Positions 36,100 to 49,900 of a stretch of DNA of 64,000 nt are shown here, piece after piece. The DNA comes from Posidonia oceanica. Taxonomy: Eukaryota; Streptophyta; Magnoliopsida; Alismatales; Posidoniaceae. Under the pieces are notes generated by a model, which was not told where the DNA came from, did no database searches, and saw nothing but the letters and a program-made list of their open reading frames with translations. A program made the translations under genes and the position numbers. The first letter of the stretch is position 1. The number at the start of each line of letters is the position of its first letter. Location of the stretch: assembly GCA_037176725.1 (NCBI GenBank), contig JAZBRS010000039.1, forward strand, positions 26,014,001-26,078,000, written 5' to 3'.

Positions 36100-39000
36100 T
36101 GTTGACACCCCATTTTGACAAGCTGAATCAATGGAATCCTTCTGGTGGCTTCTGAACCAAAACCTAGATCCAAAACCAAACCTTTCTCTTCATCCTTCAC
36201 TTCAAATCAAGCCCAAAACCTAACCTAGAATCACACCCATTTCCCAAACCCAAAAACCATCCAAAAACCATAGAAAAACCCATCCTTCCTAACCTAGAAA
36301 ACCCACCAAAAAACCCTTAGAATTTCAAACCAAAACTACTCCCAAAAACCCTAGAAAACCTAGGTAAAACTACCCTTTTTCTACACCCCAAAACCCCTCC
36401 AAAAACCTTCCAAAATCCCACTCCAAACCCTAGGTCAAACACTTGAAACCCTAGGTCACACACTCACCAAATCCCACCTCATTTCTAAGCTTCTATCCCC
36501 TTCATCTCTCTAAATTATCCTTTTCTCTCTCCTGAATTATTCTTTTCTCTCTCCTCTCTATCCTCCTTCTTATTCTCCTTCTTTTCCTCCCCTTCTCTCT
36601 CTTTTTATTGCATGGTAGTGGGCCCCCCTTGTGCATCTCTCTTTCCTGTATTTTATTTGTATTTTTATTTTATTTTTATCTCATCTCTTGATTTTCTAAT
36701 ATTTAATTTCCTTCCTCCCTCTCTTTCTTCTTTCTTTCTCCATTTCTTTCTTTTCTTCTTTCTCTCCTTTTCCTTTTCCTTTCTTCCACTAAACCTTTAA
36801 AAAACCTTTAAAACTCTAATTAAAAAAGGAAAACAAAAGAGAAACAAACCAAAACTTTAAAAAGAAATAATTAAAAGCTTGGAGAAACAATTAAAAGAAA
36901 AGCCCAACTAAAAGAAAACTAACTAAGAAAGCAATCTAAAAAAAATATAAAAAACAAGAGGAAAATGCCATTAAAAAACAAACGAAACAAAAATATAATC
37001 AAAACAAACAAAAAGCAAGAACCCTATTAAAAATAGCAACAAATCAAAAACAAATCCTAAGAAAGAAGAAACAATTAAAAAACCCTAAGATAAGTAATTG
37101 AAAAACAATTAACAAATCTAAAACAATTAAAACTTAAAAAACTTAATTAAAAAGAAAAAGGAAGAAAAACTTAACATGGAAAACTTAACTTAAAAATAAT
37201 TAAAAAACTTAACAAACATTTAAAACAAGATTAAAAAAACAATTTAAAGGAAAACTCGAGAGAAATCATAAAAACTTAAAACAAAAAAAACTAAAACCCC
37301 TCTCAACCCTAATTAACTAATTAAAAAGCAATCTTTTAAAAACCTAATTAAAAACCTAACTTAAAAACAACTACTTTAAAATATTTTCAAATCTTCTTTT
37401 TATTTTATTTTAATTTTCCTTCTTTCTTTCTTCCCTTTTTTCTTTCTTCCCCACCACCTTCCTTTCTTTCTTATTTTTATTTTCTTTTTTCGGCCCAGTC
37501 CGGCCCGGCCCACCTGCCTCCTGCCTTCTCCCTTCCTCTCCTTCTTTTCTTTTTTTCTTTCTTTCTTTCTTTTCCTTCAGCGCGAAGCCTGGCCCACTCC
37601 TGCTTCAGCCCTTTCTCCTCCACCCTTCTTCCCTTCCTTCTTCCTTCTTCTTCCTTCAGCTCCCTCCCGCGAAGCTGAACAGCACTCCCTCCTCCTTTTC
37701 AAAATCCAAAACTCCCTCGCCATCACCTTGATCAACAGTGCCTCTCCTCCTTCTCTCTCACCTTCTCTCAGCCCTTTCTTAGGCAGCATTAACGGCCTGT
37801 CTCCTTCGCCGGTTGCAGCCATCAAGCTCCAGTTCTCCGCGCCGGTGGAATTCGAATTCCATAGCTCGCGTGCAGCTCCAATTCAGCCTCTGTTAAAACT
37901 CAGAATCCCAGCATCCTTCCCCACCTTTTGGCCATTTGAGAGAGCACCTGAGTGAGCGTGAGAAGCCCAGCATTCCCTTCCTCCTCCTCTGCGAAAAATC
38001 AGCAACTTCCCTCTCCTTTCGTTGCCCTGAAACCAGACTTGCAAGCCCTTTCAAATCCCTTCCAAATCCATCCCCGAACTTCACCTATCCACCAGCAATC
38101 ACCTCCACCCATCCCACTCCCAGAATCAATCCAGAATCCCCCAAACATCCCTTCAAACCACCACAGAAACCCAACTCCCTCCACTTCAAAATTCCCAAAT
38201 CCACAGACCTCTAGACCAACCCAAATTCCTCCCAGCAATTCACTGAAACACTACCTTCTCAGACCATCCAGCCTTCAGCCTAGTAGCTCCCCACAGCCTG
38301 AACCCAACACCACAAACACCTTCCCAGTTTTTTGCTCAGAAATCACCTCACCAGCAATCTCCCTTTCCAAGCCTCCACTGTCCAATTCAACCCTCCAGCA
38401 ACCCTCACCCAACCTCCAGAAGCTCACCAGCACCTTCCATTCAGCCCGAGGAGCGACATATCACCTTCCCCACCTCCGGCCGTCTCTGCTGATCCCAAAA
38501 ATCCGATTTCTTCCATCGGTCTGCAGAACTCACGTTCGAGCATCCAGCGAGCACCGGAGGAACGCGTGGAGCAGATCCAGACCTTCGCAAGCCACTGGAG
38601 ACGCCCGCAGCTACCAGACCATCCTCGCCGACTTCTACAAAAGTCACCTACGTCGGGGGACCGTTTCAGACGTCGAAACAGGTATCCGCCTTCACCATTA
38701 GCTTAGATCTCTTCTCCTTCTACTCCTCAGCCCCTTAGACTAGGATTCCGCCGCCTATCGCCCGAAGTCATCGCCGTCGCTGACCCTTCTTCTCCGGTGA
38801 GCATCTGCGCTCGAATCGCCGCTCCGGCCTCCAAATCCCTCGCCGTTGATCGCCCGAGCACCGTGGAGCCTCCAGCAATGCAGCCCCGTCCTCCATTTCC
38901 ACCGCCGACGCCTGCAACCTCCGGTCTGCTTCTAGAAACTCTGCAGAGCTCTGCCGCCCTCTTCGGTCTACTCTTGCGCCTGTCACGACCCGACGACGCG

Positions 39001-41886
39001 TCTCCGACCTCCGTGCATCTTCGACGAAGCTTCCCAGCACCTCAGCGCTGCACTAGCACCCCTTTCTTCCCCAGCTCCAGCTCTGTTAGCATTCTGCTAC
39101 AGTGTCCTGCTTTTTTTATTTTTCTTTCGTTTCCTCTACTATTATTTTTCCTTAGCTTATGAACTTTTCCATTAAATTGCATTTTTGCCTTGTAGATGCT
39201 GCTATTTGCTTTCCAGTCTTGCCATCGTTTAAGAATCATTTAACTCTGAAATAAAACCATATGAAATTGCATAAAAAGTCTGTGTTTTTCTTTATTTGCA
39301 TGTTAATCCTACTACTGTATAAAAACATTAGTTTTCTTTTATTTCTAGCCCTGCAAGTTATTTTTATTGCTTATTAGTCCTCTGCAGTTATAGCTTTTTT
39401 ATTTTTCTTTAAGTTCCAGCCTAGCTATTTATTTTATTTGCATAATGGTCCTGCTCTAGTTCAAATATCTTTTCTGTTTTTTATTTTCCAGTCCAGTAGC
39501 TATTTATTTTTGCATCTAAGTCCTGTGGTTGTTAAGTGTCATTTAAATGCCTCTTTTTATCTTATTACATTGCTTTTTAGTCCTCCTGTTTATTTTATTT
39601 GCAAGTCAATCCTCTGATCTGTTGTTAAACTCATTTAATTTCTCATTTTACCTTATTGCATTGCACTTTTATCCTGGTTTATTTCATTTTTGCACTTTGG
39701 TCCTCTACATGCATGCACAGCATCATTTAATTGCATTTTTTCCTTATAAAATTGCATTTTAGCCCCTGCATAATTTAAAATTACATATTAGTCCTCTGCA
39801 TGTTTACAAAAATCATTTAACAACACATTTTACCTTATAAAATTGCATTTTAGCCTCTGCATAATTTAAAATTACATATTAGTCCTCTACATGTTTACAA
39901 AAATCATTTAACAGCACATTTTACCTTATAAAATTGCATTTTAGCCCCTACATATTTTTAAATTGCATTTCAGTCCTCTGCATCTTTAGAAAAATCATTT
40001 AATTGCATCTTTACCTTATTAAATTGCATTCCAGACCCTGTATTTTATTTTATTTGCATCTAGACCCTTAACTTTTCAAAAACTTTGCATATAGACTCCT
40101 AACTTTTCAAAAACTTTGCATTTAGGTCCTTAACTTTTCAAAAACTTTGCATTTAGGTCCTTAACTTTTCTAAAACATCACACTTAGGTCCTTTTTTGCA
40201 TTTTTGCATGCATTTCACCCATGCATCTCTGCATTTAGCATTTTTGCACACTTTTAAGCACTTCTAGCTCTCATGTATGTGGGAGACCTTTTTTGCACAC
40301 CCCTAGGACCCCCTTTTACACTTAGATCCCTTCTCTTCCCCTGGCCTTTGCGCCTTCTGCCTTGAAGCCTGGATATCTTCCAATCGGACCAACGGATCTT
40401 CACAACCAAGTTACCTGGACCTCCCCGGTGGAGCAGACTTCAATGCTGACCAAGTTCACCTCAGATCAGGCTTCAGATCTCCAAGGTAAGTCCTTCTGAA
40501 CTCCTGCATAGCACCATTGCATATCACTTGCACTACATGCATTGTTTTCGCCCTGCGTTTTCCATGCATGTAGATTAGGACTTCCTCTTCTTGCTTGTCA
40601 ATTCTATCCCCCCTTTTCGCGTACTCTTAGTGTTTTTGGGTTGAGTTTCCCCTGGATTGACTACTAATTGCAACCTTCTTCCCCCTTTTTTCCATGATCC
40701 GATTGCACCGTGAGCTTTTAGCAGCGTGCGAGACACATCGTGGGACACTTTGGTGAGAAACAGTCACAGAATAGTGGTGATCCCTCCACTTGCTTCCTTT
40801 CCCCTTGTAGGTCTTCACACCTACATTGTGTGGTCCTTAAGCAGTGTTTGTTCTTACACTTGCATCGCTTGCCTCTCCTTACTTCTCTTGCTTTCCCCTT
40901 TGCATGTTTTTACATCTACATTGTATAGCTTTATCGATGTTTTGTTTCACTTACTTCTTGCAACGTTTTGTGTGCCTACTTTGTTTCTTGCACCGTTTTG
41001 CATGCCCACTCTGCTTCTTACACCGTTTTACGTGCCTGCTTTGTTTCTTGCACAATTTTGCATGCATGCTTTGTTTCTTGCACTGTTTGCGTGCCTGCTC
41101 TGTTTCTTTCACCGTTTTGCATGCCCGTTTTGTTTCTTGCACCATTTTGCATGCCGACTTTCATTTCTCGCACCATTTTGTGTGTTTGCTCCTGTTTTCC
41201 TTTGCATGTCGCCCGCATTGCCTGGTTTTACCGTTATTTTGTTTTATCGCCTACATTTGCACATAGGGCAGTGATGCTTATTGCCTGGAGTTCTCATGGA
41301 CTAGGGTTCGCCTGGTTCGGAACACAGACAGCGTTGCTGAGCGCTTAGATAGAACGTTTAATTCCTTGCATCGCATTCCATCACTTAGAGCACACCTATG
41401 AGCATCTAATTAGGCATTCATGGCACTTAGGCATTCAAAGTCTGCATTTCCCTGCGTATGCGAGCGTAAGCCTAGAAAGACCGATTATCGGGCGTGTTGG
41501 GGGTGCCTAACACCTTCCCCACACGTAATAGGAGTCCCTGCCCTTTCGCTTGGCCCACAATGACCATATTGCCCTTATCCTAGGCATGAGTCAAATCATT
41601 TGCATTCATTTGCATCTCTTTTCTTTTGCATTGCATTGCATCTTTTGCTTGGTTTTGCGTGTTTATTCATGCATTTCCCTGGTTTTCCTTGTCTCCCGAG
41701 TTAATAGACACGGTGGCGACTCTGAATTGTCTTATCTTCTTCTTTTCTTTCCTTTTTTCCCTTTTTAAGTGTTTCCGAGTCAAGTCTTCCTTCTCAGACA
41801 CAGCCGCTAATAGTGAACCTGATTCTGATCGGTACACGTGAGCTTCGGCAGTGTGCATGGACGATCTGAATACTAGGATTACTACA
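36100..41886 (+). repeat. LTR D: 3' LTR of element 1 (5787 bp)
   Basis: A plus-strand LTR beginning TGTTGACACCCCATTTTGAC and ending GGATTACTACA. It has the same module order as A, B and C but is clearly diverged. A-rich tract is at 36800-37380, C/T-rich sequence at 37400-37640, ~91-bp units at 39760-40010, 30-bp units at 40950-41190. The flank 41887-41891 (GCGAG) is the presumed right target duplication; the left copy lies outside the window. The 5' end of element 1 is not in the window. Confidence 0.92.
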
Positions 41887-41891
41887 GCGAG

Positions 41892-44409
41892 ATCTGCTGT
41901 CGACAGTGCGGGGAGCACTAGGGCTGCTAATGCTGGAGAAGGGGCTTAACTAGACGGTGTTGCAACTGAGCTTGCTGTTGATTCTGCTGTTGCACTTCCG
42001 AGCGTCCCCTGGACAAACAGGGAGGGATAGGATGGGGCGATTGCGCCGATGGGATCAGCAAGACCCACCGGAGCAGAGCTGGATTCAAAGAAGATTGGGG
42101 TAAGCCCCCGAGGTGCCGGCATCCTCGGAGCCTGCAGGCTCAGAAGAGGAAGGGCTAGCTATGCTGGGGTGTGCGAGTGCAAGTGCAGGTGTGTGAGCAG
42201 CCTGCTGTGGACTGACGACGAGGGTCCCGTTGTCAATCAGGTCCTGAATGACCTCCCAGAGAGTGAGGCAATTATCCGTCGAATGCCTCGGGGCTCGATG
42301 GTAATCGCAATACTTGCTCGCATCATACCACCTCGTAAGAGGATTTGGTGGCGGGTGAGTTTCCAGAAGCCTCAGAAGCGACACAACCTGGGGAAAGACG
42401 GCGCCTTGCGGCTCACCAAGTGGGGTGAAGTCGCTCTTAGCGCAGTGAACTCGTCTCTGCCTAGGCTGTCGTCCTTGCTGAGCTGGCGCGACGTGATGCA
42501 CTGGCTTAATGGTGACAGTGTGTGCAGTGGGTGCATAAATAGGTGCGGGCACTAGCGGAAAAGGGTCTGGTTGACTTTCTGCAAAGGCAGGCACCTTAGG
42601 AGGATCAGTGCATGTGGCAGTGTGCTACTCAAAACAGTCGGAAGTGGAGTTGTTGCTGCTGTTGCTGGTGTTGTCGGCTTGCCTAGCCAATGTAGAAAGT
42701 GCAGGGAAATGCCCACTTTGCAATGAGCTTTCCACGCGAGCGCCAGCCCTAATCAGCGATGCAAAACTAGTGATGTGCTGGATGCAAAGTAGAGTTCCAG
42801 TCGCTGGCAGCGCCCCTTTGACGATCATCTAGATAGAATCCTCCTTACAGGGTCTATCTCTGACCTGGGCGGCTGTGGAGCGCCAACGGCTGACATACTC
42901 CCCGAATGGCTCTTGGGGCCTCTGCTGGATGGCGACGAGATCCTCCCTCTTGGGGATCAAGTCGAGGTTGAAAGCATATTGCTCAAGGAAAGCCCGGGAA
43001 AGACCAGTCCAAGTCTGAACCGCAGCCGTGTCAAGAGATGTGAACCACCTGAGCGCGGGGCCGGTTAAACTCTTCTGGAACAGGCAGATAAGGAGCCTTT
43101 CATCAGCCTGAAGCTAAGAAAGGTCCCCATAATATGCCTTCAGATGCGAGATGGGGTAGCCTCTACCATCATATTTATCAAAGTTCAGGATGCGAAACTT
43201 CGAAGGGAGTGCGGCCTCGGGAAAGAGACAGAGGTTGCGAAATTGGTAAAGCTGGCTGTCCTAGCCTTGCACTTGACGAAGTGCTCTCTCTAGATCGCCC
43301 AACCTGGTAAGGAAGGCATCTGAGGCTGCTGTTGGTGATGGTTGTGCAGTAGAGGCAGGGACCACGTATGCTGTGCGGGTCGCGCGAGAGCGCTCTTCCG
43401 GATCCACCGTCACGCCACTTGGTGTCGTCGCGCGAGGGCCAGCATACCTGTGCGAGGGTGCAAAGTGTGGTGCTATGTATGCGGGAGTCTGAACCGGATG
43501 CAAGGAAGATGGATAGATAATATGCTGTGCAGTGTAAGGTGTAGTGTGGGGGAGCAGTAGTTGTTGCACTGGCACGGTGCCAGGCAACGAGCCTGAGGGG
43601 TGCTATGCTCTTGCCAATCCAGAAGATTGGCCACCAGAGGAAGGAGTTGCATGCTGTGCAAAGTGCTATGCAGGTGCAGGAGGCTGATAATGTGCTCCCA
43701 TCGCCGGAGCTGTGAGGAGCCAGGGCGACGGAAAGGGCGGAGGTGTAGTGTAGTGCGCCTGCAAGGCTACAAAGGGCAGCACCGGAACCTCAAGGGTTGG
43801 GCGGGAAGAGCAGGCCATAGTTAGGTCAAGTGCAAGAGCCATGCTTCGCAGCCTATCGACCTTAGCCAATAAACACTGCGTTTGCAAGGTAGAGAATGCA
43901 TCGACCGATGGGTCGGGACGCGAAGAGGTGTCCGCCAAGGGAGGCACGGAAACCAAGGAAGCAACAGGAGTGGCTCCTACACAAAGGGTAGCTGCAGAAG
44001 GTTGGATTCCCGAGACGGGAAGGCCCTGGGATGGGATAGAGGGCGACGCTCCTGGAGCCAGAGTGGCAGTCATCGCGGCAGACTCGGTGACAAGCTCTAG
44101 GTCGGCTAGGGTCGACCCTTGATCCGGATAAAGGGGCCGGGAGGTCTCCTGCACCAGAAGTGGAGAGGAGACGGGGGACGCTAAGGCAAGGGAAGGAGAG
44201 ACCGAAATCGTTACCTCTCCTGACGCCAATGAGGAAGGAGGCTCGTCGGTATGTTGGGCCATAGCATACGGCGAGCGAGAGCAAACAGGTCTACGGCTGA
44301 AGGCAGGGACACAAGACCTAAGGAGAGCTATTGTCGGAGGCGACAGACAGCTCAGAGACAGAGAAGGACGCTCAGGATCCTGGCTGAAGGGACCCGCACC
44401 TACCTGCAA
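41892..44409 (-). pseudogene. Gag of element E, interrupted by stops and by element 1
   Basis: A capsid gene related to that of element 2 (shared MAQ start region, GRGYPISHLKAYYGDL, LTGPALRWFTSLDT, EPFGEYVSRW, zinc knuckle CDYHRAPRHSTDNC). The frame is continuous from 44409 to 42085 and broken only by TAG at 43666, 43603, 43261, 43114, 42829 and 42625 (lowest coordinate of each). Near 42085 the frame changes and Ala/Ser/Pro-rich sequence runs on to the LTR D junction at 41886. The rest of E lies on the far side of element 1, outside the window. Confidence 0.88.
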
Positions 44410-45340
44410 AACAAATAAACGCGTTAGAGGTTAGATGCAAAAAAAAAGTTATTAGGGGTGGCATGATGCAGACGAATGCCCTAATATGTGCTCTCTTACC
44501 ATGCATGTCCTGAGTAGATGACCTACCAGGACGCACTCAGGGGTAATGGGATTATGCAGACTCTAGGTCAGAAAAAAGGCTCCCGTCTCGACCCTGCTAA
44601 AGCTCAGGTACAACGGGTGGTGCATTGGTGGCCTCGACCCTGGTTGAAGCATGGGTTGTACCCTCTAATAACACCGATGCGACCCCTGGACAAGGGGGGA
44701 CAGACCAATCTACTCACACCATGCCAAAGCATTGGGAGCAAGAGACCAGGACTATCCTTCTCAAACTGTGGGTTGACTCAGATGAGAAGAATGCATGCTT
44801 TAGAGCGTTTTACTTGCGTTTTATTAACCAAGGAAAAAAATTGCAAGTTCTGGCTTTAGTTGTGCTTAGATGTTATTGCTTTGCTTTATTGTGGCTTTTA
44901 TATTAAACAAGAGGGAAGCAAGCAAGTTTCTACTATCCTAGGCATGGCATATGCGAATGGGAGAGAAACAAGAAGTCATGGCGCGCAAGCAATTCACATA
45001 GCAAGGCAAAAAGCATGGGCATGGCACGTGCAAGTGCATGTGGTCATGATAGTGAAAGGGAAAACACTTATCATGTCAAAAGCAGGCATGCATGGCATGT
45101 GCGTGTGCAGTGGCATAGCAAATGTGCAAAGCAAAGCATTCATCACCCAAAAAGCATGTATAGTGCCAAGCAATTATTTAGACATGTGATGTAGGTAAAT
45201 AAGGCAGTGCAAGCAATCATGGCGTAAAGCAAGTAAATAAACAAGCAAGTAGGTAAGCAGGTAAGGCAAGAGGAAGCAAAAGGCAAGCAAAACACGAAAA
45301 CAAGCGGCGAGAAGGCCAAGACAAAAGCCAAAGTGCAAGC
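44410..45340 (-). other. 5' leader of element E
   Basis: Untranslated and AAGCA/GCATG-rich, similar in texture to 28136-29414. A TTTATTTGTTTTGCAG acceptor-like sequence lies at its gag end. No gene is seen. Confidence 0.65.
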
Positions 45341-45358
45341 TCCCCAGTGGAGTCGCCA
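45341..45358 (-). promoter_or_regulatory. Primer binding site of element E
   Basis: The minus strand reads TGGCGACTCCACTGGGGA, one base after the LTR E end. It differs from the element 2 site at two positions. Confidence 0.9.
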
Positions 45359-46299
45359 CTGTAGTAATCCTGAATTCTGATCGTCCATGCACGATACCAA
45401 AGCTCACGTGCACCGACCAAAAAAGGCTCACTATATGTGGTAGGATCTGAGGGAAGAAACTCGACTCGGAAATGCTGGCAAAAGAAAAGAAAAGAAATGA
45501 TAAGACAAAATCAGAGTCGCCACTAGGTCTATTGAATTAGAAGACAGGGGAAACCGAGGGTAATACACGAAAGGACATGCAAAATCGGATGCAAAGAGGG
45601 GGCAAAGGAATGCAATGCTAAACTATGCTATATGCTATGCTATGCTATGACTCATGCCTAGGACAAAGGAAAGGTCGATGTGAGCCAAGAGAAAGGGCAT
45701 GCACTCCTTTTACGCACGGGGAAGGTGTTAGGCACCCTCGATACGTCCAGGAATTGGTCTTTCTTAGGCAATCTCGTGCTAATGCAGGGAAATGCTAGCC
45801 TAATGCCTAAATGCAATGAATGTCTACCTACTATGCATGGGAAATAAACATGCTATTTATGTGCTCAGCAACGCTGCTAGTGTTTCGAACCGAGCGGACC
45901 CTGGTTCGTGAGAACTCCTAAGCAGTAAGCATCATAGCCCTAAATGCAGATGCAGGCGATAAAGCAAAACTGTGGGGAAAACCAAGCAATGCAAACGACA
46001 TGCAAGCGATAAAGCAAAGCAGGTGCAGAAAATGGTGCGAAATGCGGAAAACAATGCGAGGCGTGGAAAACGATGCAAAGGGGCAGAAAACGATGCAAAG
46101 CACGGAAAACGATGTAGGGCACGAAAAATGATGCAAAGCGTGGAAAACGATGCAAGGCACAGAAAAGGAGGTGAAAGTGGGGTGTGAAACCAAAACAAGG
46201 GTTAGGCAGCATGCATAGGGGTTGCAGTAAGCCTTAGAAGCCATAAAACGTGGAAAACGGCGAACCAAGCAAAATCAGCGTTTTAAAACGAAGTCAAGC

Positions 46300-47700
46300 C
46301 AACTGCAAGCATTGGACGCTGGCAACAGCGGCGTCCAACGTTGGACACTGCCATTGCTGGCGTCTAACAACTGCTGGAGGCAGACAGCATGCAAGCTTTG
46401 GAAGAAAGATGCATTCTAATTATATGGATGCAATATAGATGCAGAGATGTAGCTAAATGGGTGCAAGGCATGCAGAGCTAACATGACAGAGGATCAGAAG
46501 AGGAATTAAAGCAAGGGACAAGCTAGGATCAAAGATCAAAGCAAGCAGAGTGTTGGACGCCCCTGGACATGGCGTCCAACGTTAAACGCCAGAGAGACAG
46601 GCGTCTAACACAGGCTAGAGAGAAAAAAAGAAAAAAAAGCATACAAAAGAAAAATAAAAAATGGGAACATGCATTTGGGCTATTGGAGATAAGCATAGGG
46701 CAAACATGCAAGCAAGGGGAGCATAAGAAACACAAAAAGACATTACCTGTAGCATGTGCCAGGCCAGAGATACAACCAGAACGTTGGACACGAGCTAGGC
46801 CGGCGTCCAATGTTGGACGCCTGCACTAGCGGCGTACAACGCCTTGGGAAGCACAAACACACAAAAAAACTTGCATAAAGCTAGCAAATGAACTAAAGTA
46901 GCCAAGGAATAATTGCAAAGGAAGCTAAACATGCATGGCAACGTAGGAATACAATAAGCAACAAGATCAGAGCATTATGCAACTATCTAAAAGCAAACAG
47001 AGGGGCTGGGACATTAGACGCTGGAGACAGTAGCGTCCAACGTTGGACGCTGAAGTCTCTAGCGTCCAACGCCCACAGCATGCAAACTTACCTGTGCTAA
47101 GGGGGAGCTCAGCTCTAAACCCCACCTATATGCATGCAAACATACTAGAGACATGACAGAGCAAGAAAGGAGCATTTAGCAAGCATTTAAGCCAAGGAAA
47201 GCAAGAAAGGAAGAACATGCATGGGAATGAAAGATAAAAAGACTAAAAGAAATATCATGCAATTTAAGAGGAGGCTAACAATCCTAAGCATGGTTGCCAT
47301 AGAGGCCAAGCATTACTAGGCAGACACAAAACAAGCATAGACATCAAAAATAGGCATGGTACAAGCATGGCAGCAAGTTACAGCTAACAGAGGTGTTGGA
47401 CGCTGGATGAACCAATGTCCAACGTTGGACGCGGCTCACCCAAGCGTCCAACGCAAGCAGGAAGCAAACAGATTCAAAGCATGCAAGAAAGATTAGGCAT
47501 GGATCAAAGTAGAGAAGTAGGCATGGTATAACATCTGAAAACAAGTAAAGGAGGCATGCATCATGGATTCACAGAAAAACAAAAAATTGCAAAGCATGGA
47601 AGGCATTAAAACAAGAGCAAAGCAAAACAGGGTGTTGGACGCTGGCCTATGCCGCGTCCAACGTTGGACACACCAGATGGTGCATCCAACACACTGAACT
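46300..47700 (-). repeat. Dispersed GTTGGACGC/GCGTCCAAC double-hairpin modules in LTR E
   Basis: Modules of about 60 bp occur near 46310, 46552, 46780, 47008, 47395 and 47633, spaced roughly 230-390 bp apart. Each reads GTTGGACGC, spacer, GCGTCCAACGTTGGACGC, spacer, GCGTCCAAC, with some substitutions, so it can fold as two adjacent hairpins or pair across the central 18-bp palindrome. The spacers differ between modules. Confidence 0.85.
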
Positions 47701-48536
47701 TCGCTTCAGTTAAGTGAGGCAGCCAAATCGATTGAAAACCTCAACCAAACTAGCTAACAAGCAAAGGTGGTCGATAACAAGCATGGTGGTATGCTTGGTG
47801 CCGAAGTTAGGTAGGTGGATTGCTCCACCCACTTCTTCCTCCTTATCACCGAAAAACCAAGCGATGGAGGGGTGTGTGCTGTGCTAGGATGCATGGAAAG
47901 CAAAGGAAAACGTTCACACTAGCATGCATGGGCCTAAGGGGAAGAAAACCAACCTTCTTGCAGCCTGGAACGGTGACTCCACCTTCGACGTCGGCACTAC
48001 AGATGTTGCGGCAGAGCCAACTCTAGCAAGCTTGAGCGGGCAACTGGAAGCACCAGAAGGGTCGGCGAAGGGTCGAGGACGGAGGTGGATGATCACTCTG
48101 TGCTCTGCAGTCGACGAATTCCCTCTTGGCTCCGTGTGGTGAATGCTAGAATGGAGGGAAGGAGGCTGTTTTGTGTAGCTGGTGCATGGGTTCGAGTGCG
48201 AGCTGCGGCTTTGGCAGGCGAATTGCAGGTGGTTGCAGGTGGTGTCAGAGGCTTCTAGGTGTGTGGGAGGCTCAAGGAATGTCAGGAGCTTGGCAGAGGT
48301 GTGTCAGATGGCCGACGGAGCCACGACGGTGGCTGACATGGGCAGCCGAAGGCTGTGAGGGCAGAGAGAGCGGGATTTGGGCTGAAATCGAAATGATTGG
48401 TTCCAAAGGTAGTAACTCATCCTTGGAAGGTAGTGGATGACCTGGAGGGCAAGAGGGGACAAGTAGTAAGTGCGTGGTGGCGGTGGATTGGACGAGAGGT
48501 GAGCTGGAAGGGGCGGAATAGCCGCTGCTATAACCG

Positions 48537-48660
48537 AGCCGTTGGACGCTAGAGCAGGAGGCGTCCAACATTGGACGCTAGCACAGGGCACGTCCAACGT
48601 TGGACGCTGGCATAGGACGCGTCCAACGTTGGACGCTGCCTATTCCAGCGTACAACACGC
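48537..48660 (-). repeat. Clustered GTTGGACGC hairpin modules in LTR E
   Basis: Consecutive GCGTCCAACGTTGGACGC-type palindromes with 10-12-nt spacers, the densest cluster of the word in the window. Confidence 0.88.
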
Positions 48661-49890
48661 TCAATTGGCAAAAGCTGCAAATGGGCTTGGGCTTGGACTT
48701 AGGTAGGCTTGAAAAAAGGTGTAAAAAGGGCTTGGGTTAAGGCTTGGGTTTTAGGCTAGGTTTTGGGGGTAGAAATGGGTTAGAAAAAGGAGTGCCATTC
48801 CAGAGTCCACACGAGCCTACAGGAGAAAACAAACAACTTCCGCGCTGTCAGAATGGGGTGTCTACAGAATGAGTCGCCTGTTTTAATGGTGCCTTTGTCA
48901 GTCGCCTCCCAGAGGTGCGGCTAGGACAGACGCTCCTCAGACAGGCGGCTCATGGCCACAGTCTTCTGACCTCAGTAAAACAGTCCCAGCAGTTGGAGCT
49001 TTGGATTTTACTAATGTCAGAAATAGAAAAACGAGAAAAAAGGTTTGGGGTGCCGTGAAAACCTAAACGCACAATTCCCAAACCAAAAACTACACTTAGA
49101 TCTATAAAAATAAAAAGGGAAAGGAGGGAAGAAACTTGCTTACGTAGCACGGGGGGTTGGCTGAAGCCGAGTCCCACCGTGATCGCCAGAGAACAGTAGT
49201 GTGGAATTGGGGGGGCGTTTAAGAAGATGTCGGCACCTCCACATACGTCGTCAACTTTGTTATGATCGCCACTCGCCTTTGGGTAGACAAGACACTTAGG
49301 GGGAGATTATGAAGATGCGGGTCCTCGGACCACTAGATCGACGGCTAGATGTCGTCTAGCGGCTTTCTTGTGTTACGTAATCTCTTTCCTTCCCTTCAAA
49401 ACAAAATGAAATAGATCTAGATTAGTTCAAGTGTAGTAGTCAATAGCAGAAGTAAACGAAACAATATGACTAAAAGAAATAAATACTAACCAGGGGTTGT
49501 TCCCCGCATGCATATGCTATGGGTCCTATGCTAAGGAATGTAAAAATGCGATGAAAAATTAGATTGGAGGAAGATACTCCCTTTCACCCTTATGCTGAAT
49601 GCAATGAAGTTGAAAGGAGGCACGGTCGGAGCTCCGGCTTAGCTAGGAATCTCTGGAATGAAGATGGTAATTGGGTTTCCCTCTTTTAAAAGGTGGGAGA
49701 TAGAGCTTCTAGGTTGAAGGCTCTAGCTCTAGAAGGTGGAGACTTAACACTGACAGAGTGATTCCTCTCTCAAAAATTCCAACCCTAGGGGGAATTCCTC
49801 TCTCAAAAATTCCGACCCTCAAACCAATGGCCTAAAGGGGGGAATTCTTCTCTCAAAAATTCTGATCCTCAAACCACTGGCCTAGGGGGT

Positions 49891-49900
49891 CTATTTATAG
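49891..49900 (-). promoter_or_regulatory. TATA-like box in region F
   Basis: CTATAAATAG on the minus strand, about 960 bp inside the F terminus at 50858. This is the strongest TATA-like word I noticed in the window. Confidence 0.5.

Larger units (their letters stand above)
45360..48866 (-). repeat. LTR E: 5' LTR of element E (3507 bp)
   Basis: It begins TGTAGACACCCCATTCTGAC at 48866 and ends GGATTACTACA at 45360. It shares the U5 side with LTRs A-D (TGTTAGGCACC, AACTCC and 30-bp-like GGAAAACGATGCAAAG units at 46020-46170), but its middle is different and carries GTTGGACGC hairpin modules. The right flank GAATG (48867-48871) is the presumed target duplication. Confidence 0.9.

Noticed and set aside
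37936..38706. Pro/Ser-rich frames in LTR D up to 249 residues
   Set aside because: C-rich LTR sequence. LTRs A to C lack an equivalent conserved frame, and the composition is low-complexity.
47820..48590. Several frames of 60-100 residues resembling a small host gene in LTR E
   Set aside because: No recognisable domain, several overlapping frames, and the stretch lies inside an LTR bounded by clear termini.
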